Source: Chitinophagales bacterium (GTDB taxonomy: Bacteria > Bacteroidota > Bacteroidia > Chitinophagales > JADIYW01). Taken from it: DNA of 64,000 nt. The stretch is from NCBI GenBank assembly GCA_020636535.1, contig JACJXT010000011.1, positions 992,001-1,056,000 of the forward strand, read 5' to 3'. How positions within the stretch are numbered: the stretch's first letter is position 1; each line of letters begins with the position of its first letter. Below, one piece after another: positions 19,453 through 28,324 of the stretch. Under the pieces are notes generated by a model. It was not told the DNA's origin. It did no database searches and saw only the letters and a program-made list of their open reading frames with translations. The translations under genes were made by a program, and so were the position numbers.

Positions 19453-20643
19453 CTAGTCATTGGTTATTAATGCCATATAAAAAGCATCGCCGTTGTATTG
19501 ATTAGGTAAAATACTTTTTGATTTTATTAGCTTAAACTGTTGATGTTGTTGTAAGAAGTGTTGCACTTGCATTTCGTTTTCTGAAGGTAAAATACTACAA
19601 GTAGCATAAATGATTTTTCCGTTTTCACTTAATAATTGTGCTGCTTGGTCTAGTAGCAAAGCTTGGTCTTCTATGCAATTGTTTATTTCTTCTAAACTTA
19701 ATTTATATTTTAAATCGGCAACTCTTCTAAAAGTTCCAGTACCACTACAAGGTGCATCAATTAAAATAACATCATATGGTTTGTGTTTGATTATTTCATC
19801 AAATAAAATAGTTTGTACATTTCGAGCATTGGCCTGTTTAATTCTTTGTTGAAGTACCTCTAGTCTTTTATCATCAATATCGCTAGCAAAAATTTTACCT
19901 TTGTTTTTAAGCAATGCAGCTAGTTGTAGCGTTTTTCCACCTTTTCCTGCACACATATCTAAAATTGTTTCACTACGATTGACTTTATAGTAGTCTACTA
20001 TTTTTTGTGAACCTATATCTTGAAATTCAAACAAACCGTTGTTGAAATATTTTGTATTTTTTAAATTGTTCTTACTAGTAATTTCTATACAATAATTTAT
20101 ATATTTACTAATAGTATGTTCTATATTTAAATTGGTTAATAGTTGAGATAATTCTGCTGTTGTAATTTTTATAGTATTGCTTCGTATGTAAGTTGTAGGT
20201 AATTGATTGAGTTGTTCTCCAATATTATACCAAGCATCGTTAAGTTCATTGAGGCAAATTTCGTGTAACCAATCTGGATAAGATTGTTCTATTTGCCAAG
20301 CTAAATGCGTATTTATAGTATGTAATTCATCAAAAGAAAAGTCAAAGAAATCTTCATTAAGAATGTTGTAGTGCTGTTTTAAATAGAGTGCAATTACTTT
20401 ATTCCAATTAATTAAAACAGCATCGTCTTCGTTTTCGTAACCTAATGTATAGCTATATCTTCGCCAATATCTAACAATATCATATACTGTTTGAGCAATA
20501 AAAGCTCGGTCTTTAGCACCTAGTTTTTTATTGCTGATAAATTTTGGAATAGTTTTATCGGCTAATGCTTCATCAATAAAAATAGCTTGTAAGCAACTGA
20601 TACATGCTTTAATATTACTTGAATATATTTTAATCGATTTCAA
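19453..20643 (-). CDS. RsmB/NOP-family rRNA (cytosine-5) methyltransferase
   Basis: A 396-residue SAM-dependent RNA m5C methyltransferase. Motif I is LDMCAGKGGKTLQLA (about 229-243), motif IV DAPCSGTGTFRR (about 298-309) holds one Cys, and motif VI YATCSILPSENE (about 350-361) holds the catalytic TCS Cys. The N-terminal 150 residues are the helical NusB-like region typical of RsmB, here shorter than in the enterobacterial protein. The likely target is 16S rRNA C967 by family, but Bacteroidota members are not all tested. Lies 10 bp after the MORN-like gene and is probably co-transcribed with it. Confidence 0.85.
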   Translation of the reverse strand: MKSIKIYSSNIKACISCLQAIFIDEALADKTIPKFISNKKLGAKDRAFIAQTVYDIVRYWRRYSYTLGYENEDDAVLINWNKVIALYLKQHYNILNEDFFDFSFDELHTINTHLAWQIEQSYPDWLHEICLNELNDAWYNIGEQLNQLPTTYIRSNTIKITTAELSQLLTNLNIEHTISKYINYCIEITSKNNLKNTKYFNNGLFEFQDIGSQKIVDYYKVNRSETILDMCAGKGGKTLQLAALLKNKGKIFASDIDDKRLEVLQQRIKQANARNVQTILFDEIIKHKPYDVILIDAPCSGTGTFRRVADLKYKLSLEEINNCIEDQALLLDQAAQLLSENGKIIYATCSILPSENEMQVQHFLQQHQQFKLIKSKSILPNQYNGDAFYMALITND

Positions 20644-20653
20644 AAGGAAAGTA

Positions 20654-21355
20654 TCAATTATTTTTTTTCTTATTCTTAATTTTATTGATTAGTCCTTTTT
20701 GCTCAGAAGTTTCGCTAGCATTGTTGTCTTCGTTGTTGTTTTCTCTATTGTAGACATCAACTGCTGGAATAACTTTGCTTTCTCCTTTAATTAGATTGAC
20801 CATAACACCATTTTGATATTCTTCTTGTCGCTCTATATTGCCATTAGGTAAGTAGTAAGTCCAAATACCAGTTTTAATATTACACAGACCTCTTTCTTTC
20901 ATGTTTTCCCAATTACCAGTGGTATTTTGTAGATATGCACCACTTACTTTTTTCTTGCCATCATCGTAAAACGATTCATAAAATCCACACAAACAAGTAT
21001 GATACTGAAAAGAAGAAGATATTAAGTTATCATCAATATCATAAGTATTTAATAGACAAGGTTCGCAAGCATCAATAGCTCGCCAGAATTGTTTTAATTC
21101 TGTATATCTTTTATATGAAATTTGTTTATCATTTGCTCTGTAAGAAATTCCAAATGGTGTGTTGACTTCACTTAAATAAACATTATAAGTTCTTAATGTA
21201 TCGGTTTTTAGAATGCCACTGCTAGTACTATTGTAAGTATAGTTATTTTGCATTGGTTGGACTTTAGTAATGTCTATCGTCTGAATTTCATCATTTTGTG
21301 CAAAAACAACTATAGTACTTAAAAGTAGTACCATTGAAAGAAAAATATTTTTCAT
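20654..21355 (-). CDS. Secreted protein with MORN/YwqK-like repeats
   Basis: A 233-residue secreted protein with signal peptide (residues 2-19). The central region has MORN-like units: GFYESFYDDGKKKVSGAYLQ and GIWTYYLPNGNIERQEEYQNG, with Gly-x-Trp and Asn/Asp-Gly turns. Such repeats are often labelled YwqK 'antitoxin', but there is no partner toxin here and the protein is exported, so that label is not used. The C terminus is Lys/Asn-rich and low complexity. Function unknown. First gene of a two-gene unit with the methyltransferase. Confidence 0.65.
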   Translation of the reverse strand: MKNIFLSMVLLLSTIVVFAQNDEIQTIDITKVQPMQNNYTYNSTSSGILKTDTLRTYNVYLSEVNTPFGISYRANDKQISYKRYTELKQFWRAIDACEPCLLNTYDIDDNLISSSFQYHTCLCGFYESFYDDGKKKVSGAYLQNTTGNWENMKERGLCNIKTGIWTYYLPNGNIERQEEYQNGVMVNLIKGESKVIPAVDVYNRENNNEDNNASETSEQKGLINKIKNKKKNN

Positions 21356-21517
21356 ACTATAAAAATTGAGTTTTGCTTTGGTTTAAACAAATCAATTCTT
21401 TAAACAATTGTTGATGAGTTGTAAGTGTATGATTTTTACTTTATTTTATTTAATATAAAAAAGAATTAATTGTGTGTTTATTGTTGGTATGTATTGGTTT
21501 GTATAAAAGATAATCAC

Positions 21518-22765
21518 TTATCCAAAAAAGAGATAACCAACTAAAATAGCTCCAATTAGTCCTACGAAATCTGCAATTAAACCACAAGTAACAGCATATC
21601 TTGTTTCTTTGATGTTGACACTGCCAAAGTAAACTGCCAATACATAAAAAGTAGTTTCGGTAGAACCTTGAATAATAGATGCCAGCTTTCCTTGAAAACT
21701 ATCTACACCATAAGTTTGCATTACATCTACCATTAAACCTCTTGCACCACTTCCACTTACTGTTTTCATTAATCCAATAGGTAGTGTTGGTACAAATCTA
21801 TCATCTAAGCCAATAGCATTTACAGCGTAAGCAATGCCATCTACTATAAAATCTAAACAACCAGAAGCTCTAAATACTGCAATAGCTACCAAAATAGCGA
21901 TAAGATATGGTATAATGGTTACAGAAGTTTTAAAACCATCTTTAGCACCTTCTACAAAACAATCGTATACATTTATTTTATTAATAAATCCAATAAATAT
22001 AAATAGTATAATGATGCTAATAATAATAACACTTCCAATTAAACTAATCATGGTGCTCATTTCGTCTGCTGGAAACTGCTTCAACCAAAAGAATAAAGCA
22101 GCCATTAGTCCAGAAAAACCAAGTAAAAATAATAATATAGCTGGTTGTAATATTTTTATTTTTTGAAACCATGCTACGGCTAACATTCCAGAAACGAATG
22201 AAATAAAAGTGCCTATAAGTGTTGGAAGAAAAATATCGGCAGCATTAAAACCAACTAAACCTTGTTCTATTGCCATGGTTTGTCGAATAGCAATAACCGA
22301 TGTTGGAATTAGTGTAATACCAGCAGTATTCAATACTAAAAACATAATCATAGCATTACTTGCTACTGCTTTATCTTTGTTGATACTTTGTAAATCTTGC
22401 ATGGCTTTTAAACCTAATGGTGTAGCAGCATTGTCTAAACCTAGCATATTGGCAGAAAAATTCATGATGATACTACCATTTGCATCGTTGTCTTTTGGTA
22501 TATCTGGAAAGAGTTTACTAAAAAACGGATTTACTAATTTGGCGAATACTTTAATTACGCCACCTTTTTCGCCAACACGCATCATGCCTAACCAAAATGC
22601 CATGATGCCTGTTAAACCTAATGCAATTTCAAAACCAAGTTTAGCACTATCGAACATTTGTGTCAATATAGTTGAAAAGATTTCGGTATCACCAAAAAGC
22701 ATTTTGATGAATGCTACTACAAATCCTACTAGAAAAAATGCTATCCAAATATAGTTTAATATCAT
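21518..22765 (-). CDS. SpmA-SpmB fusion, nucleoside-recognition (Gate) membrane protein
   Basis: A 415-residue polytopic membrane protein in which the two halves called SpmA and SpmB in Bacillus are fused. The first Gate domain spans about 40-150 (ALGLTGIMAFWLGMMRVGEKGG, then NMLGLDNAATPLGLKAM) and the second about 280-400 (SVTIIPYLIAILVAIAVFRASG, then GSGARGLMVDVM and QGSTETTFYVLAVYFGSV). The family is linked to nucleoside or small-molecule transport, but the substrate is unproven. The fused form is usual in Bacteroidota. It lies 16 bp after the broken YhcG gene. Confidence 0.85.
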   Translation of the reverse strand: MILNYIWIAFFLVGFVVAFIKMLFGDTEIFSTILTQMFDSAKLGFEIALGLTGIMAFWLGMMRVGEKGGVIKVFAKLVNPFFSKLFPDIPKDNDANGSIIMNFSANMLGLDNAATPLGLKAMQDLQSINKDKAVASNAMIMFLVLNTAGITLIPTSVIAIRQTMAIEQGLVGFNAADIFLPTLIGTFISFVSGMLAVAWFQKIKILQPAILLFLLGFSGLMAALFFWLKQFPADEMSTMISLIGSVIIISIIILFIFIGFINKINVYDCFVEGAKDGFKTSVTIIPYLIAILVAIAVFRASGCLDFIVDGIAYAVNAIGLDDRFVPTLPIGLMKTVSGSGARGLMVDVMQTYGVDSFQGKLASIIQGSTETTFYVLAVYFGSVNIKETRYAVTCGLIADFVGLIGAILVGYLFFG

Positions 22766-22781
22766 ATGTATATTATTTGGT

Positions 22782-23543
22782 TTATTGACTGTTGTTTTGT
22801 TCTGCTAATCTATAAAATTCCTCTAGTTTATTTTCTAATAAATTTTTGTCAAATAATTCGGTTTGGTATTTAGCAACTAAAGTAGGCGATAAACTTCTAT
22901 TTATGGAGTATTGTACAATTTTTTGGTCTTTACTTTTGCATAGAATAATACCAACACTTGGCTTTTCATGTTCTTTCTTTATGTCATTATCTAGTGCTTC
23001 GAGGTAGAATTCCACTTTTCCGAGATATTTAGGTTTATAGTCCGTAATTTTTAAATCTATAGCTACCAAACATTGTAAATCTCTGTGGTAGAATAGTAAA
23101 TCAATAAAAAAATCCTTATTACCTACTTGTATTCTATATTCTTCACCTATAAAACTAAAGTCTTTTCCAAACTCAAGAATGAATTGTTTAAAGTTTTGGA
23201 TTATTCCTTTACGCAAGTCTTTTTCTGAATGATTATTTGGTAAAGCAAGAAAGTCAAGTATATAATGTTCTTTAAAAATATTTTCAGTACTTGGGTGTAT
23301 TGCTCTCAACGCTGGTGAGAGATTTGTATTAGTTGTTAAAACTCTTTCAAAAAGTCCACTATCAATTTGTCGTTCAAGTTCTCTTTTTGTTAGGTTGTCT
23401 TTGATTGATATTCTTAAATAAAATTCTTTTTCTTCATTAGATGTAGTTTTTGAAATAATGACTAAGTTATTACTCCAAGTAATTTCTCTCACCAATGGTG
23501 AGAGTTTTTCATTACTAGCATAAGTTTCATAAAACTGTTTCAT
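22782..23543 (-). pseudogene. YhcG/DUF1016 PDDEXK nuclease, C-terminal piece (split gene)
   Basis: This frame encodes the C-terminal about 253 residues of a DUF1016 (YhcG) protein: MKQFYETYASNEKLSP, then a nuclease core with EYRIQVGNKDFFIDLLFYHR and LVAIDLKI, which supply the D and (D)xK of the PD-(D/E)XK fold, then GKVEFYLEALD. The N-terminal DUF1016 region is in the other frame upstream (23540-23776). At the junction TGGCAATGAAA replaces the TGGCAAATGAAA expected from an uninterrupted protein, a one-base loss. The ATG at 23543 overlaps the upstream TGA as ATGA, so the nuclease domain could still be made by coupled re-initiation. An in-frame TTG at 23549 is an alternative start. Confidence 0.8.
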
Positions 23544-23776
23544 TGCCAAAGATTTTGAGCAGAAAATCCACTAGTATTTGGTTCCGTTTCTTTTAAATAT
23601 TCAGCAAGATTAGCAACTACACTTTTACCCCATTTTGAAGTTTTAACTTTTTGATGAATATATTTACCAATATTCCAATACAATTTAATAAGTTCTTTAT
23701 TTAATGCTTTAAAAGATTGCTTTCTAGCTACTATGATTAAATTTCTAATTTCTTGAAAATGTACAGAAATATCCAT
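23540..23776 (-). pseudogene. YhcG/DUF1016 N-terminal piece (split gene)
   Basis: Seventy-eight residues matching the DUF1016 N-terminal domain (SFKALNKELIKLYWNIGKYI, then WGKSVVANLAEYLKE and GFSAQNLW), ending in a TGA exactly where the family continues with an MKQFYE segment. The two pieces together have the full length of the family, about 330 residues. DUF1016/YhcG proteins combine this helical domain with a PD-(D/E)XK nuclease and are often found near restriction systems; here none is nearby. A perfect TATCTTTG lies 4 bp upstream of the ATG. Either a recent frameshift pseudogene or a two-polypeptide version. Confidence 0.8.
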
Positions 23777-23780
23777 ATGT

Positions 23781-23788
23781 CAAAGATA
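23781..23788 (-). promoter_or_regulatory. -7 element TATCTTTG for the YhcG gene
   Basis: A perfect TAnnTTTG on the minus strand ends 4 bp before the ATG at 23776, the same spacing as at the permease and MarR genes. Transcript likely leaderless. The intact promoter argues that at least the first piece is still expressed. Confidence 0.5.
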
Positions 23789-23941
23789 GATAATTTGCTA
23801 TGCAGAGATATACCTAAGCAACAAAAAATTAAAAAATGAATTTGTAATATAAATTGTTTCTATTTTGTATAGAAGTTTTTTATTTGTCAATTAATATTTA
23901 CTTGGTTGTGTAGTAGTTACTGTTATTAATAAGTAGTTTAT

Positions 23942-25051
23942 TTATCCTGAACTTTTTATGGTTGAATATTTGTCTTTCATATCCAAAAATCGTTTTTCAA
24001 AGTAATGGTACGAAATATAAGACAATATTATTGTTGTGGCAAAAACTGAAAAATAAACTAATATATAATTTAGTGCTACTGATTTGTATGAAATGACAAT
24101 AATTTTTGACAAAAAAAATATAATTAAAGGATGTATTACATAAATTCCGTAAGAAATTTTTCCTATAAAATCAAAGAATGAAATATTCAGATTTACAATT
24201 CTATTACTTTTTTCAATTTGTCCAATAATTAAAAATACTGTTATCACTGATATTATTTCATTGTCTAAGAATGATACTAGATGAAATTTATTAATTGTAA
24301 CCAAGAGAATGATTATCCAAGATATAAATTGAGTAAATAAATTGTTTGTTAGTTTTAGAAACAAAGTATTTTTTTCATAATACAAGATTGCTCCAATTGC
24401 TCCAATTAACATGCAGTGAAATCTTGTTACATGAATAATTTTATAAAATAAAGTTGATTCTCCATTTAATGTTTTAATTTCAATTACTCTTACTATTGTT
24501 TTTAAAGCTATTAAACCTATACAAATAATAGTCGTAATTTTCAAGATTGATTTTGATTTTTTAACAACCCAAGGCCAGAAAGAATAAAATTGTTCTTCGA
24601 CACCTAATGACCAATAGTGTCCTAAAAAAGGAAGCATTCCACCAAAAATAAAAGGAATATTGGCTAAAAGAAATATATAATAAAAAATATATGTTTTGTC
24701 GTAAGGAATATCAAAGATGTATGTTGTAATTAATGTCAAGCCAAAATACAAATAATAAAGTGGCCAAATTCTTAGTATTCTTCTTATGTAGAAATTTTTA
24801 ATATTAATTCCTCCTGATTCTTTTTCTTTTAAAAGTAAGTAGGTGATTAGAAAACCGCTTAAAGCAAAAAATATAGAAACACCAAAACCTGCTAGTAATG
24901 TAGCTTTAGGATTTCCGTCTGCATATTTTCCGAAAATAAACCGATTTAGCCCGAACTCATTTAACCCTGCTGTAGTATGGGAAAAAACAACTGCAAGTGC
25001 AGCTATTGCTCTTAGTCCATTTAATCCGCTAAAATGTACTCTATCTTTCAT
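23942..25051 (-). CDS. Acyltransferase family 3 (OafA/YrhL type) membrane protein
   Basis: A 369-residue integral membrane protein with about ten transmembrane segments. The family hallmark near the N terminus is present: GLRAIAALAVVFSH with the essential His25, followed by an FFALSGFLITYLLL helix (about 70-85) and an Arg-rich loop FYIRRILRIWPLYY (about 91-104). Members transfer acetyl or other acyl groups from the cytosol onto extracellular sugars (O-antigen, exopolysaccharide, peptidoglycan). No glycan gene cluster surrounds it, so the acceptor cannot be told. It stands alone, with repeat-rich DNA upstream. Confidence 0.85.
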   Translation of the reverse strand: MKDRVHFSGLNGLRAIAALAVVFSHTTAGLNEFGLNRFIFGKYADGNPKATLLAGFGVSIFFALSGFLITYLLLKEKESGGINIKNFYIRRILRIWPLYYLYFGLTLITTYIFDIPYDKTYIFYYIFLLANIPFIFGGMLPFLGHYWSLGVEEQFYSFWPWVVKKSKSILKITTIICIGLIALKTIVRVIEIKTLNGESTLFYKIIHVTRFHCMLIGAIGAILYYEKNTLFLKLTNNLFTQFISWIIILLVTINKFHLVSFLDNEIISVITVFLIIGQIEKSNRIVNLNISFFDFIGKISYGIYVIHPLIIFFLSKIIVISYKSVALNYILVYFSVFATTIILSYISYHYFEKRFLDMKDKYSTIKSSG

Positions 25052-25201
25052 ATTGAAACTTTTTACACTACCGCTAATATAATGACGGATTGTGAAGTTA
25101 CGGAAAGCAAACGAAGTTTACAAGTAGCCTAATATTGTCAATATGCTTAGTTTATGAAGATCTTTGAGGTATCTTAAGTTGATGTATTCCTTCACCGCAT
25201 A

Positions 25202-25233
25202 CTCTGTAATATGCAAATATGAGAATTACAGAG
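25202..25233. repeat. Inverted repeat in the gap upstream of the acyltransferase gene
   Basis: CTCTGTAAT, 14-nt loop, ATTACAGAG: a perfect 9-bp stem in the 228-bp stretch 25052-25279 between the acyltransferase start and the first 333-bp repeat. No gene is visible in this stretch; role unknown. Confidence 0.4.
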
Positions 25234-25279
25234 CTATTCAATATTAAGCTACATATCTCTTGATATGAGCAACAACTAC

Positions 25280-25612
25280 TGAGTCTAACTATTTTATATT
25301 TTTTGTTGTAAACCCTTTTTTATTTTTTCCGTTTAATGATTCTTTATCGGATTTATAATCAACCGTCAATAAATAATCTTTACAAAAGTTTTATATTTTC
25401 TATTGCCAAATCAAATCCAATATTTGGATTATCCTAATCATATAGTACAGTCTCAATTCGTTCTCCAATTTTTGACTCTGAATCTCATGTGAAATATTCA
25501 GAAGTAAGTAATAAGAACGCAACTATATATAATATGTTCATGTGTTAGTAAATTATTCTATATAAATATATGATATTATATTTATATTTTTTCAATGTGT
25601 TGATGTTTTTTT
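25280..25612. repeat. 333-bp direct repeat, left copy (target-site duplication of the IS1634-like element)
   Basis: Base-for-base identical by eye to 27445-27777 (constant offset 2165). It abuts the outer base of the left terminal inverted repeat. It contains no open frame, is AT-rich and has an imperfect ATATAAATAT/ATATTTATAT palindrome near its right end. The simplest reading is a target duplication made on insertion; one copy is the original intergenic DNA. Confidence 0.85.
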
Positions 25613-25626
25613 CTCAAGTTTGACAC
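25613..25626 (+). repeat. IS1634-like left terminal inverted repeat
   Basis: CTCAAGTTTGACAC begins directly after the seven T that end the left 333-bp repeat. Confidence 0.85.
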
Positions 25627-25692
25627 GATATTGAGTTAATTAATTGATTATCAACAATAGTGTTATTGGATTGGCTCACTACAAATTGGATT

Positions 25693-27303
25693 TTATAGTG
25701 TTAGTTTGTCTTTTGGAATGATGGGTTGTAATGGCATTAAACCTATTGCTCTTTGAAGTGCAATTTCGTTTTCTGTTGGTCTTGAACGTACATAGATTTG
25801 CTCTTTATTGTGTTGTAACAAGCTTACTTGCATTTTATTTAGCGTAGTTCTTAGCGTATTCTCTGTGAGTTTTAGTCCGCTTTTATTGGTTCTTTGTAGT
25901 GTGTAGTTTAATAGTGTATAAGCGATATAGCATAAACAAATATGTCCTTTAATTCGTTTGTCTGTCCAATGAAACATGGGTCTTATTTCTAAGTGTGCTT
26001 TAAAGGTTCTAAAGGTGTGTTCTATTTTATAAAGTTGTTTGTATTGTTCTAATACTTGTGTTGCTGTAAGGGTTTTGTTGTTGGTGCTAATAGCCAAAAT
26101 GCCATCGTACTTTGCATCGTTTATTAGTTTTTGTTCATTCAGTTCATAGCTGCCTTTTGGGTTTTGTTGTATATAAAACCTACTTGCTTTTTTGGTAATT
26201 AGAGCTGTATTTTTTAATAGTATTTTAGCTGTAGCTTCTTTGTCTTCTCTATCTTGTTTGTCTTTTTTTGCTCGTTTTTGGCTGTGTGTTACGATGATTG
26301 TTTTACCATCGTGTTCTACGGTTTTATATGTAATTACAATGGCTTCGCCAGTTGTATCATGGTATATCCATTGTTTGGTAAAAGAAGCTAAATCGGTAAG
26401 CTCGGTTTGTAATGTTTTAGGTAAACTTTTGATGCGTTCGCCAAGTATAAATTCGTAGCCATTGTTTTTGGTAATTTCGATGTTATGTTTCGATAACATA
26501 CCTCTATCTGCTACCATAATTATTTTTTCTATTTGATATTGTTTTTTTAAATCGATTAATGCTTTTTCAAAAGTATGTCCTTCGTAGGTATTGCCTTCAA
26601 AAATTTGATAACCAATCGGATTTTTATCAGTATCTATGAGCATACAAAACAAGATTTGTGTGTTTCCTATTTTGCCATCTTTACTAAATCCTTTTTGCCT
26701 AAGTTTGCCTTGTTGTTCTACTTCACTTTCAAAATACAAAGTGGTTACATCATAAAATACAACATCCAATTTTTGATTAAATAAATCTCTGCCTGTTTGG
26801 AAAATTTGTTGTTGAATGAGCGATTGATTGTCGGCTAATTTATCTAAAGTTCGATACAAGTGATGTAGCGAAACAGTAGGCAAATTAAGATATTCCGACT
26901 GATGTAGATAATTTTGATGTTTACTACACGGATCTTGTAATCGCTCTAAAAGCATCAACAAAACAGCATCCGAAAAATTAAATTGTAGTTTGTTTTTTGA
27001 GGCTATTCTGCGAAACACATCTTGCAAACCATAATGCTGTAATACTTTTTGGTAGAGGTATTGATAGCCATAATTGTATCTGCCTAATTCTAACAAATCG
27101 CCAGTTAGCAATGCCTTTACTTCGCCACCACCTAACTCAAATAATTGGATACCGATGGCTCGCAATTGGGCTGGTTTATAATCTTCTACTTTGCCAAGTG
27201 TGTGTAATATTTTGTGCTTTGATTTGCCCTCATCATTTCGATAGCTTTCTAAGATACGCAAATACGTGCCTGATGATTTTTTCTCTATCCGCAAAAATGA
27301 CAT
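25693..27303 (-). CDS. IS1634 family transposase
   Basis: A 536-residue DDE transposase of the IS4-superfamily IS1634 type. Visible catalytic parts: first Asp in VVFYDVTTLYFES (about 180-192), second Asp in MVADRGMLSKHN (about 263-274) and Glu in YKIEHTFRTFKAHLEIRP followed by RIKGHICLCYIAYTLL (about 433-470, the Y-(2)-R-(3)-E-(6)-K-like region). The frame is intact from ATG 27303 to stop, the terminal repeats are intact and the flanking repeats show no decay, so the element is likely young and may be active. It fills nearly all of the element. Confidence 0.92.
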   Translation of the reverse strand: MSFLRIEKKSSGTYLRILESYRNDEGKSKHKILHTLGKVEDYKPAQLRAIGIQLFELGGGEVKALLTGDLLELGRYNYGYQYLYQKVLQHYGLQDVFRRIASKNKLQFNFSDAVLLMLLERLQDPCSKHQNYLHQSEYLNLPTVSLHHLYRTLDKLADNQSLIQQQIFQTGRDLFNQKLDVVFYDVTTLYFESEVEQQGKLRQKGFSKDGKIGNTQILFCMLIDTDKNPIGYQIFEGNTYEGHTFEKALIDLKKQYQIEKIIMVADRGMLSKHNIEITKNNGYEFILGERIKSLPKTLQTELTDLASFTKQWIYHDTTGEAIVITYKTVEHDGKTIIVTHSQKRAKKDKQDREDKEATAKILLKNTALITKKASRFYIQQNPKGSYELNEQKLINDAKYDGILAISTNNKTLTATQVLEQYKQLYKIEHTFRTFKAHLEIRPMFHWTDKRIKGHICLCYIAYTLLNYTLQRTNKSGLKLTENTLRTTLNKMQVSLLQHNKEQIYVRSRPTENEIALQRAIGLMPLQPIIPKDKLTL

Positions 27304-27430
27304 ACTGCAAAAATAGAGCGGATAAACTAATTATAAAAGCAACCAAAAAAAAATCGGCTCACTACAAATTTGAAAAAATAAAAACAAAACTCAATAAAAT
27401 AAGGCGTTCTCAGTCATATTTTATGAAAAG

Positions 27431-27444
27431 GTGTCAAACTCGAG
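27431..27444 (-). repeat. IS1634-like right terminal inverted repeat
   Basis: GTGTCAAACTCGAG, whose complement differs from the left end at one position. It directly abuts the right 333-bp repeat. Confidence 0.85.
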
Positions 27445-27777
27445 TGAGTCTAACTATTTTATATTTTTTGTTGTAAACCCTTTTTTATTTTTTCCGTTTA
27501 ATGATTCTTTATCGGATTTATAATCAACCGTCAATAAATAATCTTTACAAAAGTTTTATATTTTCTATTGCCAAATCAAATCCAATATTTGGATTATCCT
27601 AATCATATAGTACAGTCTCAATTCGTTCTCCAATTTTTGACTCTGAATCTCATGTGAAATATTCAGAAGTAAGTAATAAGAACGCAACTATATATAATAT
27701 GTTCATGTGTTAGTAAATTATTCTATATAAATATATGATATTATATTTATATTTTTTCAATGTGTTGATGTTTTTTT
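27445..27777. repeat. 333-bp direct repeat, right copy
   Basis: Identical to 25280-25612. The flanks diverge at once beyond both ends (CTACTGAG versus CGAGTGAG on the left; seven T then C versus seven T then G on the right). The following 109 bp (27778-27886) hold no gene, only degenerate pieces of a dispersed repeat (TTCGCTACACTGCG, TCGTACCTCTTCG). Confidence 0.85.
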
Positions 27778-27886
27778 GATAGGAATTATTTCGCTACACT
27801 GCGTTTTCTTCAATATGACAATCTATTAATAGATGACTTCGTCGTACCTCTTCGTTATGACGACTCTTACTGTCTTGATATGACGA

Positions 27887-28321
27887 CTAGACTTTATTGG
27901 GCATTCGTACTAAGTTACTGGTACCTTTGGCTATGACTTTGTTGTTTAATAGTAGTTTGGCTTTGGTATTGGCAACTGTTTTTCCGTTTTTAACAACTTC
28001 GCCAATACCTATAATGATATCATTTTCTCTAGCTGCTGATAAAAAATCTACATTTAAGTTGATAGTTGCAAAAGGATTTTCGTTGTTCATCGTAAATAAA
28101 GCAGCACCCATTAATTCGTCTAACATTGTTGACATAATGCCACCATGTAAAATGCCATTTGGATTGAGTAGATTTTTGGTTATGGTAAACTGAATGGTTA
28201 AATGACCTTCTTCTACTGCTAAGACTTCGCCATTCAATAGTTTTATAATTGGATATTTGTCTTGCCAAATGGTATTGCCTATTACGCTCTTAAATAATTG
28301 TACTCTTGGATTATTAGACAT
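27887..28321 (-). CDS. PaaI-family hotdog thioesterase
   Basis: A 144-residue single hotdog domain. The family signature GILHGGIMSTMLDELMGAAL (about 55-74) contains the HGG loop and the catalytic-position Asp/Glu; NLNVDFLSAAREND (about 85-98) follows. PaaI-like enzymes hydrolyse acyl-CoA thioesters, often to clear stalled aromatic or medium-chain CoA intermediates; the specific substrate is not evident. Lies 3 bp after the MscS gene, so the two are one transcription unit. Confidence 0.85.
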   Translation of the reverse strand: MSNNPRVQLFKSVIGNTIWQDKYPIIKLLNGEVLAVEEGHLTIQFTITKNLLNPNGILHGGIMSTMLDELMGAALFTMNNENPFATINLNVDFLSAARENDIIIGIGEVVKNGKTVANTKAKLLLNNKVIAKGTSNLVRMPNKV

Positions 28322-28324
28322 GAT

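Larger units (their letters stand above)
25613..27444 (-). mobile_element. IS1634-family insertion sequence, complete (1832 bp)
   Basis: Ends are defined by inverted repeats CTCAAGTTTGACAC (25613-25626) and CTCGAGTTTGACAC (complement of 27431-27444), 13 of 14 identical, exactly flanked by the two 333-bp direct repeats. It carries one transposase gene on the minus strand. A 15-bp direct repeat (GGCTCACTACAAATT) lies inside both ends, at 25673-25687 and 27356-27370, just outside the transposase gene. The first IS1634, from Mycoplasma mycoides, was described as making long, variable direct repeats on insertion, which fits. Confidence 0.9.

Noticed and set aside
20654..21355. YwqK-type antitoxin
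   Set aside because: MORN-like repeats alone; exported, and no toxin gene is adjacent.
25052..25692. Small gene or RNA upstream of the IS element
   Set aside because: No open frame or tRNA-like fold seen; only the inverted repeat, the 333-bp repeat and the IS end.
28029..28268. Second minus-strand frame in the thioesterase gene
   Set aside because: Overlaps a clear PaaI-family gene in another frame.
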